Assembly (NCBI GenBank): GCA_027922465.2
Contig: BQMF02000417.1
Location: 186,001 to 250,000 of the forward strand
Source of the DNA: Turritopsis dohrnii
Lineage: Eukaryota > Cnidaria > Hydrozoa > Anthoathecata > Oceaniidae
DNA length: 64,000 nt
Direction of reading: 5' to 3'
Part shown: one piece after another, positions 44,350-56,408 of the stretch
Layout of the letters: each line of letters opens with the position of its first letter
Position numbering within the stretch: the first letter of the stretch is position 1
Translations under genes and position numbers: made by a program
The notes under the pieces: model-generated
Told to the model about the DNA's origin: nothing
The model's input: the letters and a program-made list of their open reading frames with translations, nothing else
Database searches by the model: none

Positions 44350-45775
44350 TGCCGAATTCGCAAATTTGGTCAAATTAGGACTTCCAGTTGACCAATTTTC
44401 ATAAAAATTTGCACAGAGCACAATTGAAAGGTGCTGATTTCAAATTTGACAATGATATTGCCAGGTTTGACTAAAATTGGCCAATTTAGGCCAAATTTGG
44501 ACCAAATTTCGAAAGTTCTTCAATTTTCATGAAATTTTGCACGGATCACAATTGAAAGGTGCTGATTTCAAATTTGACAATGATTTTGTCAGGTTTGACT
44601 AAAATTGGGCAATTTAGGCCAAATTTGGACCAAATTTCGTAAATTCTTCAATTTTTACAAAAATTTGCACGGATCACATTTGAAAGGTGCTGATTTGGAA
44701 TTTGACAATGATATTGCCAGGTTTGACTAAAATTGGCCAATTTAGGCCAAATTTGGACCAAATTTCGAAAGTTCTTCAATTTTCATGAAATTTTGCACGG
44801 ATCACAATTGAAAGGTGCTGATTTCAAATTTGACAATGATATTGCCAGGTTTGACTAAAATTGGGCAATTTAGGCCAAATTTGGACCAAATTTCGAAAGT
44901 TCTTCAATTTTCAAGAAATTTTGCACGGATCACATTTGAAAGGTGCTGATTTGGAATTTGACAATGATATTGCCAGGTTTGACTAAAATTGGCCAATTTA
45001 GGCCAAATTTGGACCAAATTTCGAAAGTTCTTCAATTTTCATGAAATTTTGCACGGATCACAATCGAAAGGTGCTGATTTCAAATTTGACAATGATTTTG
45101 TCAGGTTTGACTAAAATTGGGCAATTTAGGCCAAATTTGGACCAAATTTCGTAAATTCTTCAATTTTTACAAAAATTTGCACGGATCACATTTGAAAGGT
45201 TCTGATTTCGAATTTGACAATGAAATTGCCAGGCTTGACTAAAATTGGCCAATTTAGGCCAAATTTGGACTAAATTTCGAAAGTTCTTCAATTTTCATGA
45301 AATTTTGCACGGATCACAATTGAAAGGTGCTGATTTCGAATTTGACAATGATATTGCCAGATTTGACTAAAATTGGCCCCAATTTAGGCCAAATTTGGAC
45401 CAAATTTCGAAAGTTCTTCAATTTTCAGGAAATTTTGCAAAGATCACAATTGAAAGGTGCTGATTTCAAATTTGACAATTATTTTGCCAGGTTTTACTAA
45501 AATTGGGCAATTTAGGTCAAATTTGAACCAAATTTAGAAAGTTCTTCAAATTACAAAAAATTTTGCGCCGATCACTTTTGAAAGGTGCTGATTACGAATT
45601 TGTCAGTCATTTTGTCAGATTTGAACAAAAATGGGTAATTCGGGCCAAATTTGTATCAAACTTAGAAATTTCCGCAATATTTATAAAAATTTCTACAACT
45701 CACAATTAGAAGTTGCTGATTTTGAATTTGCCAGTCATTTTATTAGATTTGAACATAATTTGGCAATTAGGCAAC
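44350..45775. repeat. 128-bp satellite array, about 11 copies
   Basis: The word ggccaaatttggacc recurs at 44489, 44617, 44745, 44873, 45001, 45129, 45257, 45387, 45515 and 45643, a steady 128-bp period (one 130). Units contain caggtttgactaaaattgg, ttcttcaatttt.atgaaat and ttgaaaggtgctgattt. Variants alternate, and units 512 bp apart (44489/45001 and 44617/45129) are more alike than neighbours, which points to a four-unit segmental duplication. Outer units are more diverged, as expected of an array growing in its middle. Confidence 0.9.
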
Positions 45776-48500
45776 GTTGTATTTTGAGACTAAATATGCA
45801 TCGTTGTGTTACGTCCTGAAGTCTTCAAGCCAAGCGGCTTCTTGTTCACTTTAATTGCAGAGTGTAGCTTTTTAGCGGAACGGAGCTCATTTGGCAAGAT
45901 CAAATATTGTCATCAAAATACTAACAGAGAGATGCATTTCGGCTGCCGTAACTCGATGAAACCTCCTACAGGGTCATACAAAAAGTGCAATTTGGCTCAC
46001 TTACATCAGATTTCCCAAGTAGAATTCACTCAGATAACACCTTGAATGCGCGAGCAAAAAAATTTTCAAAGTATGGCTTTTAGGCAAATTTTCCCGTTTC
46101 TACGGTACATGGACTGCTTACCAAAATGCAAAGTTGTCATTCTTAGTTAGAGTTAAGTAGACATTTTTCCCCTTTTTCCGGGAAGGCTTTGCTTTGAGGT
46201 TTGTTTCTGGGAAACCAATACCTTCAATGTAAGTTGAGGATGGGAATAGATTGTTTGTTGACCTTTTTGACAATCTCTTACATTCTAGAAGGTTTCTATA
46301 CTTTTTAAAGCACACTAAAATTATTTGTTGACTGGGCATCAATGTGCTTGAAACAGCTGTGTGTTGTGTGCTAGTAGGAATATAATATCCATACGATCCA
46401 TACGTATTTCTTATCCATTCCTTTTGCTTCTACGTTTCACCTATTTTTATTTAGCCTTTTGTGTTTTTTGAACCACTGGCACAAGAAAGAGTTTATTTCC
46501 ACACAACAGACCGAACTAGTCAACACAACATCATTTGCATGCAATGAGACCACTTTTACACCACAAAATTTTGTTAATTGGTTCTTACAGATTTTGAATT
46601 CTTAAGGCTAGTTGGAAATGTAGCGTATTAGGCTTTACCCTCTGTTTGGGGTAGTAGGATATATATACAGAAAAAAATTGACCTTGATTATTTCTAATGT
46701 AATCCGCTCAGCAAAAATCAAAACAACATACATCATAATGGAATTTGAAAGGGTAAAATCTCTGTCACTTTGGGTAAATAATCAATCTATTAGGTATCTT
46801 ATTTGCCATAAGTTTTTTAATAATAAAAACATGAACATTCAATTATTAATTTATTTTACGAAACTTTTCGTAAGTATCTCTTACATCTTCAGGTTATAAT
46901 ACACTGTTGTACAGTTATTATTATCAAATTGAACTGCTTTACAATAAAAACTGTAAGCAACATTACCTACCTGTAATGGCAGAAAATTATTGTCTGATTT
47001 GCTATTCAATATACAGCAACTACATTGTAGTGTTAGAATTTATAACATTTGGCCAGGTGAAACTTTATAACATGTTTTTGTCTAATGATAATGTAATTTT
47101 CAAAATTCTTTAAATGAATTAGATAACTGAAAAGTAAATCAATAAATTGGTTTTTCTATAACTGTACGCCTTTGTGTTACTACTTGAGTTCATTCTAATA
47201 ATATAACATTACATAAAATGATTTTACTTAGGAAAAATCACATTAATAACTTATTACTATCATTTTGTGAATGGGAAATTTTATGTTCTTATTAATTAAT
47301 ATGTTGTTTTACTATTTCAGGTGTATATATATCACATTATCAATGTATGAATGAAGAGGAAATGTATAATTGCTGGACATCTCGTACACTTGAAATGGAA
47401 GGGCTGAACCAAAGATAGGAGTAACTAATGTCAAAGTGAAGTGCTAAAAAATAATACTCCGGAAGCATTCATTCAAAGATATCTTCAGTGATAATTCATT
47501 TGAAAGGAACGACACATTAAAGCATGTTTTAAATTGAATTTTCTTTGACTTTTAAAGTTTCAATTAACTGAATGTTGATTGTCATCTCTGGGTTAATGTA
47601 AACATTTTTGGAAAAAGTTTGGAATATGCCTGTTGTATTTCTTGTTGGTTTCAACTTCCTGGTCTTCTTTATTTGATAATATTTGAGTGTGTATATCTAC
47701 TATTTATGCAGGATACTTTTACAACTGTGAGTGTCAAAATTTTTTGAATCTGTACTTATGTATGAAAGAACTGAAAATTATTGATTCATAAAGTATTTTA
47801 TTTTATTTTGTTATTCCTTCTCTTTTCCATCTCCATCTCACGTTCACATTATCAAATTCTTAAAAAAAAAACACTATCAGACTATTAAACCCAACCACAT
47901 TTTGACTATTTATATTTAGATATGCTAGCTAATTGTGTAATTTTCATCAAATTACCACATCAAAACGAGGTGGGAGTACGGTTTGGTAAAATTTCGACAT
48001 TTGAAATAATATACGGGAGTATTTTTAATAGCAATATAACTCAAAAGTACATTGTATTGATAGGCTTACATTGCATTAATTATTTTGCCAACAAAAGTAA
48101 CATTCTTTTGGTTTGACATGGATACGCATTCACGCACACAGTTACGAATTTAACTCGCTCGGTTTGTCTTTGTCGAATGAAAATCCGGCTTTCACGCATT
48201 CCATATTTTCGCTGGCGAACGGGTGATTACACGCACCCACTCCGCAAACATTATATATTGATAGGGTCTTATAAAAGCAACATCAACAGGAGGAATATAA
48301 GCAAACATACTTTCAAGATCGTCCTTCTTTGCTTTTGAAATCAATCTGTCAGCTTTCAAAACTTTCGCAAACAGGATTTCCCGAGATGCTTTGGCAGATT
48401 TTCTTGTTTTTTTTCTTGATTAATTTGCCTGTTTGGAAGGATCGGTAAATTTTCCTTTATAGAAAAGATGGTTTGGAATGAAAACCGATAAGTAGAAGAA
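45776..48500. other. No gene recognised
   Basis: Interior of the CCTTATCGG element. AT-rich, with short unassigned frames only (for example near 46118-46342 and 46678-46899) and no catalytic motif of a known transposase. Confidence 0.35.
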
Positions 48501-48959
48501 TTGTGAAAAAAAATGATTTGGACCAAATAAGTCGGACACAATAATTAGTCGGACAAAATTTTAGTCGGACAAAATTATTAGTCGGACAAAATTTTAGTCA
48601 CTTCCAGAAAATTTTAGTCACTTTTGTCCGACTAAGTTTTGTCCGATAAGGTAAATCATCAATGATTTCTGTTAAGAAGATCTGGAAACGAAGTTGTGCA
48701 ATACGATCGTTGTTTTAAGTAATGACTTCCACTTTCCCCCGCATGCACATGCCTCCGGTGCACGCAGCGTGGTTGTATGGTGGGCTTATCAGCTTTTGGG
48801 ATGAGGTTCATCATTTCTTCCCTCTAGTTTCATCCTCACGTTTTTCCACAAAGCATTCATCAAATATCTTTCACAGTGTAAGTGTCCCAAGTTTTCTTGT
48901 TTCTGATATGTTGCAATTTTGAATTTTTGAGAGAGTTTAAAGGCTGAAATCCCTTAAGT

Positions 48960-49388
48960 TTAAAGGGATCCTGTGATGAAAAATTATTTTTTGGGACATG
49001 ATAGAGCTCTAAAAGTTGATTAACAAGCCTTTTTATAGTTTTTAAAAAAATTTGCAATGCATAATTATGATGTAACAGGAGAGTGTACTGTTGATGTGTA
49101 TAACTTTTGAACTAATACTTATTCTTAGTTCATACTTCATCATCATTACCCTTACAATTCTTGATCTATTTAATAAAGTACAAAGATGTAATATTCATTT
49201 ATATATCAGTTGAAGCAATAATTTTAACACTCACTTATTACATCATAATTATGCATTGCATGAATTAAATTTAGGATCTTGCTCGAAAACAACAACGAAT
49301 TATAAAAAAATGTAAAAAGACTTGTTAATCATCTTTTAGAGCTCTATCATGTCCCAAAAAATAATTTTTCATCACAGGATCCCTTTAA
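48960..49388. mobile_element. TTAA-flanked foldback MITE
   Basis: TTAA at 48960-48963 and 49385-49388 flank long inverted arms: aagggatcctgtgatgaaaa, attattttttgggacatgat, agagctctaaaag and, nearer the centre, gcaatgcataattatgatgt. The arms cover most of the 429 bp. Non-coding. Confidence 0.85.
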
Positions 49389-49984
49389 GTGGTGGACCAG
49401 TTAGTTAGATATAAAAACTTATAAGTTTAAGTAGATTGACACCTGTATACAGGATCAGTTTAGTTCAGTTTATCTGTTAATAGAAAAAACTGTTCTTTTT
49501 GCAAAAAAATCAGTGAGCGTAGATGTGTGTTAGTAGCATTAAGACCTATAGCAGCATCAAATATTGTTGAAGAAAATAATAGGGCAGAAAAAAAAGAACA
49601 GAGCAAGTCACTTAGGTTTTGAAAAAATAAATATAGTGCTTTTAATGCACTCCTAAACCTATTTTTATTGCAGATCTTACAGAGTACAAGCTCTTTTCAT
49701 TCCTCAATAAATCTTCCTCTTTTTTCCTCATTCAAGCCATTGCAAAAAAATATACTTTCACCCACTATACTCAAGTCCCTCTACACAATTTTCTTCGAAA
49801 AATCACGGAAACATGTGGCTGATAAACAACATCACAATAGAGCTTTTGTTAACTTAATTCATATTCAATAGAAAAAAATGTCCAACTGGTTGGTCAAAGC
49901 TAGAAAAAAATGCATGTCTACTGTTTTCATGATCAGTTTTTTTATGTTCCAACTAAATGGTCCAATTAAACCTATCGTGTATTT

Positions 49985-50470
49985 TAGCTTTAAAGGGATT
50001 CCTGCACTTAAAATGATATTTACAAATATGATAGAGCTCAGAAAGTTGTTTAACAAGTCTCTTTTCAATATTTCATAATTATTTTCAGTTGTTGAGATAT
50101 TTCGTTTTTGGAATCTTATATTTAATTTATGCAATGCATATTTATGATGTAATTATGATGTAATAACACTTTTCATTAAAATAACTTTAGATATGATTAA
50201 TATTACATCTTTGTAAGTTACTATGAAGTAAGGGCTTCCACTCTGAGTTGATTGATAGAAGAATGAAGTCATAGTATTTACTAATTCAGAAGTTCTACAC
50301 ACTAATGAAATACTATCTTAGTACATCATAATTATGTGTTGCATAAATCAATGATTTTTAAATCGAAATATCTGCTCAAGGAAACAGAATTTTCAAAAAC
50401 TGTAAAAAGAGTTCTTAAACAACTTTGCGAGTTCTATCATCCTTTGAAATATCAGAAAATAGCAAGAATC
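49985..50470. mobile_element. Diverged relative of the 48960-49388 MITE
   Basis: It shares TTTAAAGGGAT, atgatagagctc, gttgtttaacaagtctc, tgcaatgcatatttatgatg and the mirrored ttgcataaa and gttctatcat blocks. The right TTAA end is not preserved. Confidence 0.6.
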
Positions 50471-50888
50471 CAAGGTTTACGTCTGATATAAAAACAAATC
50501 ATATTTTTTTAGCACCAGTTATGCATAAGAAAATACAATTTCTCCCCCCCCCCCTCAGATTTGGCTGATTTTTTGACATGCATGCTTAGAATCATGAGAT
50601 AAACGTGTGTACCAAATTTCAGCTCAAAATTCCCAGCAGTTCTTGAAATATTGACATTTAGTCCCAGGCCTCACTGGGTCAAAATTTTGGATTTTCAACT
50701 CTCTAAATGCTGGAAAATGCATCCCAGAGACTTTTTCACCAAAAATTAAACGTGAATTATCAGTGATTTCAGGAATTATTCATTAATTGATTGAATAATA
50801 TTGATCAGCCTTGCAAATTTATGAAAATACGTTAAAAAAAAATTTTCTTAATAAATAAAAAATGAAAAGAATTTCGTCACACTTGAAG

Positions 50889-50920
<32 letters not shown>

Positions 50921-52089
50921 TTTGGTAAAGAAGGTCATACTTACAATGTACGCAGTCATAGACTGATGTGGACCTACTATAAAGTATAATTAAAAATTAA
51001 AAAATGAATATTATTAAAAAACTATTTAAAAAACAATTTAAAACAATTCAAAACATGAAATAGAGAGTTTCAGAACTTCATAATCCAGGAAATGAGAATT
51101 AGCCACATGCGCAGTAGTTATGAACTGGAATGAGTGAGACCATGGTTGGCTTAAAACAAGTTGAGACACAAATAGTGCTAGTTCAACCAACCTTGGATAA
51201 AACTGCATTTGAATATTATATAAATTAGTTAAAATTAAAAATATCGAAAGTTCTAATAGAATGTTAAGTGAATTTGCAGAAGAATTTAGCGACTTTGGTA
51301 TCACGATTTGATTACCACATAGACGTTGAAAACTTTAATCATGTAAAAAACTAAACTCATTCAAAACTAATAGTAAAAATACTCATATTCACGTGCTCTT
51401 CCACCATATGGTCGATATATCAAGATTTCATCAAGGGTCCTGATGTTTTTGGATATCATGTTTCGAAAACAGTTTTAAGTGTAAAAGGAATCTTATGAAC
51501 AAAACGAAAAATTCACAATACTCAATCATTTTAACGCTATTTTCAGTCCCTTTTTCTTTACCATTATTTGTCATTTTAAACGGAACATATTTTACATAAT
51601 CAAGACTTTGAAAGAAATAGGAATAATTATCATAGAAAAGTTTTGAAAATGGATGAGTAAGCACAAAGTTTTTCTGACCTTCTGTAAAAGCTGGTTTCCA
51701 TTTCATTCAGTTTGCCTGAGTGACTTAGCGAACAGCTTTTTCATTCACTCAGTAGTTCAGGCCTTAGCACGTGTTATAACGTACTTCATTGATAAAGGGG
51801 CATTTCCACAATGTCCTTTGTTGCCATGATTTAAATAAACACTACCTGGTTCTTTTTTTAAATAAACGAATTAAACAAAATAAATAATATGTACAGGCAC
51901 TTCCATGAGAAAAAACTCTCGCAAACTTGATTTTACTGATTTGCGCGTGCGATTTTAATTTCCATGAAATAGTATTTTTCTTAACTTTACAGCGCTTAAT
52001 CAGACAAAGTTCTTGAGTTGCTCAGAGTGAATTATAACAAATTCATTGAATCTGCCGCCGAGTAAGCTAAATTCAACTTTTAGCTTACT
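50471..52089. other. Intergenic DNA with a LINE 3' tail
   Basis: The minus strand of 50891-50990 reads as a LINE 3' end: gtaagtatgaccttctttac followed by caaataaataaa repeats. The sequence upstream on that strand (to about 51430) is non-coding. A C8 run lies at about 50544. Nothing else is recognised. Confidence 0.4.
50891..50923 (-). repeat. (AAAT)n tail of a minus-strand LINE
   Basis: Eight TTTA units on plus follow, on the minus strand, TATGACCTTCTTTACCAAAT, a typical LINE 3' terminus. It indicates a severely 5'-truncated insertion. Confidence 0.65.
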
Positions 52090-53119
52090 CTGCCAGGGAC
52101 GTATCCAGGGAGGATTTGATACCGGTAGACTGGTATTGGCGCCCAAACTCTCGCGCCCAAAAAAAGAAATTGCGGGAATTTTAAACTTTGAATATTAAAA
52201 ACAATTTTTTAATGGTTATTTAATCTTATTTCTTACAAACCTTCACATATAAGTTGTTTTATGCTATGATTTACTCCCAAAAACCTCTATAAAGCAGTCA
52301 ACCCTACGTCCCATTTTGCTGTTGGATTGAAGTATATATCAACTTTTGTTTTTCGCTCATTACTTCGTGCCCTATCTTCCACGCGTGTAAAAAAAAAATT
52401 TTGTTTACTCTTTTCAGTAGATGCAAGAACAAAAATTAGTAATAATGCATGGTTTAACTAATGTTTCTGGCGAATAAAAATATTTACTATCGCATTCCTC
52501 CCTTCCTCTTGAAACACTTCCAGATTTGAGTGTTCATTATAAATTCCGCCATAATTTTCAGTAAGTAAAATATAGAAACTGGGTGACCTCTTGAAATATC
52601 ATTTCCCCGCGTTGTGATAACACCTGGTCATTCAAATTGAATTGAAGTCTCTTGTTTGGATTTTAGTAGCTTTTTGAATACACTTTTGTTCGGTCGCATA
52701 TCACCTGAAGTGGAAAGAAATTTCAACAGCCTTAACCTGAAAAATATAAACGAATGAAACAATAACACAGAATTTTTGACGCTGTAAACTTTGTAGCACA
52801 TGCGCATCAGATTTAAAAACATTGGCAGAAATTGTTCGCCAGCGCATGTGTGTGCATCGTGATCCAGGGTTCGAACTTGCGTGGGAGAAATATTGGTGTT
52901 TTCTTGTAACAAGGATTAAAAACAAAAAATATGACATGTCATATGCTAATTTTTAATGTCATTGTATGTCTGGAGAGTGCATTTTTAGAGCATCTGGAGG
53001 TACAAATTTCCAAACTTTTCCCGCTCTGCCGCAACCATGGTGGCGCCTTTGTGGGCCACTGCACTCCAATGTATGTACCGGTATGCCCAAAAAAACTCTG
53101 GATACGTCACTGTCGGCAG
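52090..53119. mobile_element. TIR element of about 1 kb with GACGTATCCAG ends
   Basis: ctgccagggacgtatccag at the left is mirrored by ctggatacgtcactgtcggcag at the right, with taccggta near both ends (52130, 53078). GGGACGTATCCAG-like ends recall hAT MITEs. No transposase is visible; a fragment ggttcgaac at 52868 resembles a pol III box B but has no box A partner. Confidence 0.6.
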
Positions 53120-53572
53120 ATTCAATGAATTTGTTTACTATGAGTGAAGTTGCAGGGATACGATTTAACTAGTGAACCCCAAACACTAGAGACTGATTGC
53201 TGTTTATCTTTGCACTTCATAAAAAAATTTTAAAGTTAAGTGTCCTGTATAAAAATATGATAAAAATGCTTGTGGGGAGATATTAAAGAAAAACGAAAGA
53301 CTAACGATGTTCAACTGAACGAAGAAGAAGAAAATGACTCTTGTGTGTTTGTTTGTTACATTATTTAAAGTCGATTACAGATTAGGTCGTTTCTGATTTT
53401 GATATAGACTTTGAAGATATTGTTTTGTAAATTCTTCAAGCTGTTATCAAGAATGTGTTTTTCTTTTTTGCTATCTTTTAGCTTTGGTCGACACAACTCA
53501 AAAATGTTGCTTTGTTGACTGTTTTTTTTTTCTAGCTGAGATGCACAATCCAACTGGGGGACAAAAACCTGT

Positions 53573-54467
53573 TTAAGGATACTCACTACACTACAATTAC
53601 CTCACGTTTATATTCATTTTTCCCCCGTAAAAGTATACATTTTCTGAAAGCTTATTAAATTTCCTACATTTCAATTTGGATTTTTATTTCATAGCATCTA
53701 ATGGTAAGGAATAAAAAAGGTTTAAATTTAAATGGTTTTTGAGTCCCCTACAAATCGTCCGTTTTTAAATTTTTTTACATCCACGTGTTCCTGACATCAT
53801 TCGTCAAGAAAGGTTGCCACAGTTTTTTAAATAAAGCTTTCAAACTCGAATAATCGTTTAATAAGCATATTTTTCTTTAAAAAACGGTTATTTTCGATGC
53901 CTAGCAACAGAAAAACGACAATTGCTCGCGAACGCAGAATTATTTTTAAAAAATGTGGCAACCTTTTTTCCGTAAGATTTCATTGGTTAAAATAAAATTC
54001 ATTCCGACGAATTTCAAGTAAACCCAGGGGACTTATTACTCGCCAAAGTTCGTACAACAACGAAAAAATAAAACTGAAATATTTCGTTTTAAAGATTTTA
54101 ATGCATCAAGTAAAAGATCATTGTGTTTAAACTTTTTATTAGAGGAATAAATAGTGTGACCTGTAAACAATAATTAAATATGCACCGTTTTATAGTATAT
54201 TGAATAGGAAGAAAAAATGACAAAAATGAGAAGATAAAATTAAATCTCATGATGAGTGGAAAAGTGGAAATTTGTTTACACATTTTTAACAATGCGATCA
54301 AGTGAAATAAACTTTGATAAAATTACTAATTCCTACTTTATAGCGAAAATAATCCAAATTTTTTTATTTTGACTTCAGAAACTTATTCTACGTTACAAGT
54401 TGCATAAAAATATGCAAAAAATTTTTTTTGTGTTTTTTTGACGTTGTAGTGTAGTGAGTATCCTTAA
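53573..54467. mobile_element. TTAA-flanked element with GGATACTCACTACACTACAA ends
   Basis: TTAA at 53573-53576 and 54464-54467 flank perfect 20-bp inverted ends ggatactcactacactacaa / ttgtagtgtagtgagtatcc. The 0.9 kb interior is AT-rich and non-coding. Its right TTAA is also the left TTAA of the adjacent Kolobok element. Confidence 0.85.
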
Positions 54468-54743
54468 AGGAGTAGTCCGGCCAAAAAAAAATTTTTTTGA
54501 AAATGTCATTTTCGTGATGAGGAAGTCTGATTTAGTAGGAAATAATATTTTTTTTTCATGTTTACAGTTTTCTTTCAGTTTTAAATAACCTTTTTTAAAT
54601 GTACCGAAAACAGCTGTTACTAATCTCTGACGTCACTTATGTTCTCGTAGTTGTTCTTTATAAAAATATAGAAGTTAGTGAAAAGTAAATTTAAAAAGTG
54701 ATTAGATTTTAAAAATTAAGGGAAACGTAAACGAAAAATAAAA

Positions 54744-54941
54744 ATGGTTCATTGCTGTGCGGTTGATTGCTTTAATAATTCAAAACCAAATCATAGTAAA
54801 AATGTAAGTTTTTACAAGCTACCACGAGACGATAAGTTGAAGAAGATATGGATCGCCAAAATCAAAAGGACTATATTACCCAAAGATGCTAGACTTTGCC
54901 ATCTACATTTTGACGAAGATTGCTTTCAAAGAGATTTACAA
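54744..54941 (+). CDS. Kolobok transposase exon 1: THAP zinc finger
   Basis: ATG at 54744. MVHCCAVDCFNNSKPNHSKN, SFYKLPRD, KKIWIAKIKR and ARLCHLHFDEDCF give the full C2-CH pattern (C-x4-C, Trp, C-x2-H) of a sequence-specific DNA-binding THAP domain. It would recognise the transposon ends. The exon stops at ttacaa/gtaagt. The 150-bp intron (54942-55092) ends ttgccaag, and splicing continues as DLQNELLGIPARRLLKPDAI with PTKF, supplying the family's AVPTIF-like box. That match confirms the splice. Confidence 0.85.
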
Positions 54942-55092
54942 GTAAGTTAGGCTTTAACATGAACCACTATGAAATTCCTTAGCATTTAGCATTTAAAATA
55001 ATTGTTTGATTATGAACTATGCGTTGTAGTAAAACGTACCAAGGTATTCAGATATTGATTTCACTGAAGTAAAATTTTATTTTATTGCCAAG

Positions 55093-56408
55093 AACGAACT
55101 GTTGGGAATACCAGCAAGACGATTGCTTAAACCAGATGCCATCCCGACAAAGTTTTCTTACAACGAAGGCAACCAACAATTGAAAAGACGTCCTGCTAGT
55201 GAGAGAAGAGAAGTCATGGCAACAAAGAAACGAAACATTGATGAGGCTATCTTGAACAAAGAACAATTTGAGGAACTAGATGCTGCATGTTCAAATACAG
55301 TGGATCCCGTCATGGTTAGAACAACAAAAGATGCGGAGACCCAAACTGAGACCCAGACCCTCGAAACAGCTGAAATGGGTATTCAAGTTAACTTTTTGCC
55401 CGACACTGTTATTGATTCTGAAAACAACGAGGATTTTCCTCATATAATAGAAAGCTCGTCAGATGAAGAGGATGTCGATCTTGACAGCAGTTTCCACATC
55501 ACAGATTCTGATGAATCTGATGTTGAAAACGATTCTCATTTCACAAAAGGGGCTATGTTTATTGTGTATTGGTCTGCCTTGATTCAGTTGCTCAATCACT
55601 GTCTTTGCTGCTCATCGTCTGCAGTAGTTAAAACAGTAAAACGTTCTGCTTCAGCACTCGTGGTAACGCTTTACTGCGTAAATGGTCATTTCTCCGTCTG
55701 GAGATCACAACCTTTCTGCAACCGTTACTATGAAGGGAACGTTAAACTCGCCGCAAGCATATTGTTTAGCTCAAATACGTATGTGAAGATGGCAAAATAT
55801 TTTAATCTGGCAGGAATTTTTTGGATTTCTAAAAGTAGCTACTATGAAATTCACAAAAAGTATTTGATTGGTGTAGCAAATGAGGCATGGGTCAATGAAA
55901 AACAGAAGTTGGGGAGTGAAATCAAACAGCGTGGGATCTGTTCACTAAGTGGTGACAGAAGATGTGACAGTCCAGGTCATAATGCGAAGTACTTGACGTA
56001 TTCACTTTTGGATCAACTGTCACAAAAAATCATCAGTCTTTCTCTAACACAAGTTACGGAGGTGGGAAATTCAAATCGTATGGAGCTGTATGGTTTTCAA
56101 AAAGTTTTAACTGAGGTAAGTGATTCAGGTCTGAAGGTTGACACCATAACAACAGATCGCCACTTACAAATTAAAAAATACATGCGTGAGAAAAGACATG
56201 ATGTAAACCACCAGTTTGACGTGTGGCATGTCTCAAAAAACATCAAAAAGAAGTTGCTAGCTGCCAGTAAAAAAGCGTCGTGTAAAGATATCCAGACGTG
56301 GATCAAATCTATATCCAACCATTTCTGGTGGTCTTGTGCTACTTGTGAAAATGATGCCTCTCTTCTAAGAGAAAAATGGACTAGTATTATTTTTCATTTG
56401 CAAAATAT
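55093..56408 (+). CDS. Kolobok transposase exon 2: DDE domain, interrupted at its 3' end
   Basis: After the THAP tail comes an acidic linker (ESSSDEEDVDLDSSFHITDS), a Cys pair region (CLCC), then the catalytic core: LSGDRRCDSPGHNAKYLTYS (first Asp), LKVDTITTDRHLQIKKYM (second Asp) and HQFDVWHVSKNIKKKL. These are the Kolobok core motifs. The frame is open until HFWWSCATC...IIFHLQN, where a 1.4-kb insertion begins; the frame then stops within four bases of the insert. The remainder resumes at 57817. No other damage is visible up to this point, so the insertion may be the first inactivating event. Confidence 0.85.

Larger units (their letters stand above)
43183..48651. mobile_element. 5.5-kb TA-flanked element with CCTTATCGG ends and TTAGTCGGACAAAA repeats
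   Basis: Left ccttatcggaaaaaacttag and tcggacaaaatattagtcac match, in inverted orientation, right ctaagttttgtccgataagg and agtcacttttgtccga. TA lies immediately outside both ends (43181-43182, 48652-48653). Subterminal TTAGTCGGACAAAA units are repeated four times at the right and about three times at the left. The interior holds an acidic ORF remnant, the 128-bp satellite, and about 2.8 kb in which I see no gene. No transposase is recognised, so superfamily is open. Two independent MITEs rather than one large unit is an alternative. Confidence 0.5.

Noticed and set aside
44350..45775. CRISPR-like array because of regular spacing
   Set aside because: The whole 128-bp unit repeats; there are no unique spacers and the genome is eukaryotic. 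It is a satellite.
52860..52890. SINE box B (ggttcgaac)
   Set aside because: No box A at suitable distance on either strand.
52628..52937. Two overlapping minus-strand ORFs in the 1-kb TIR element
   Set aside because: Different frames of the same bases, no domain, inside a non-autonomous element.
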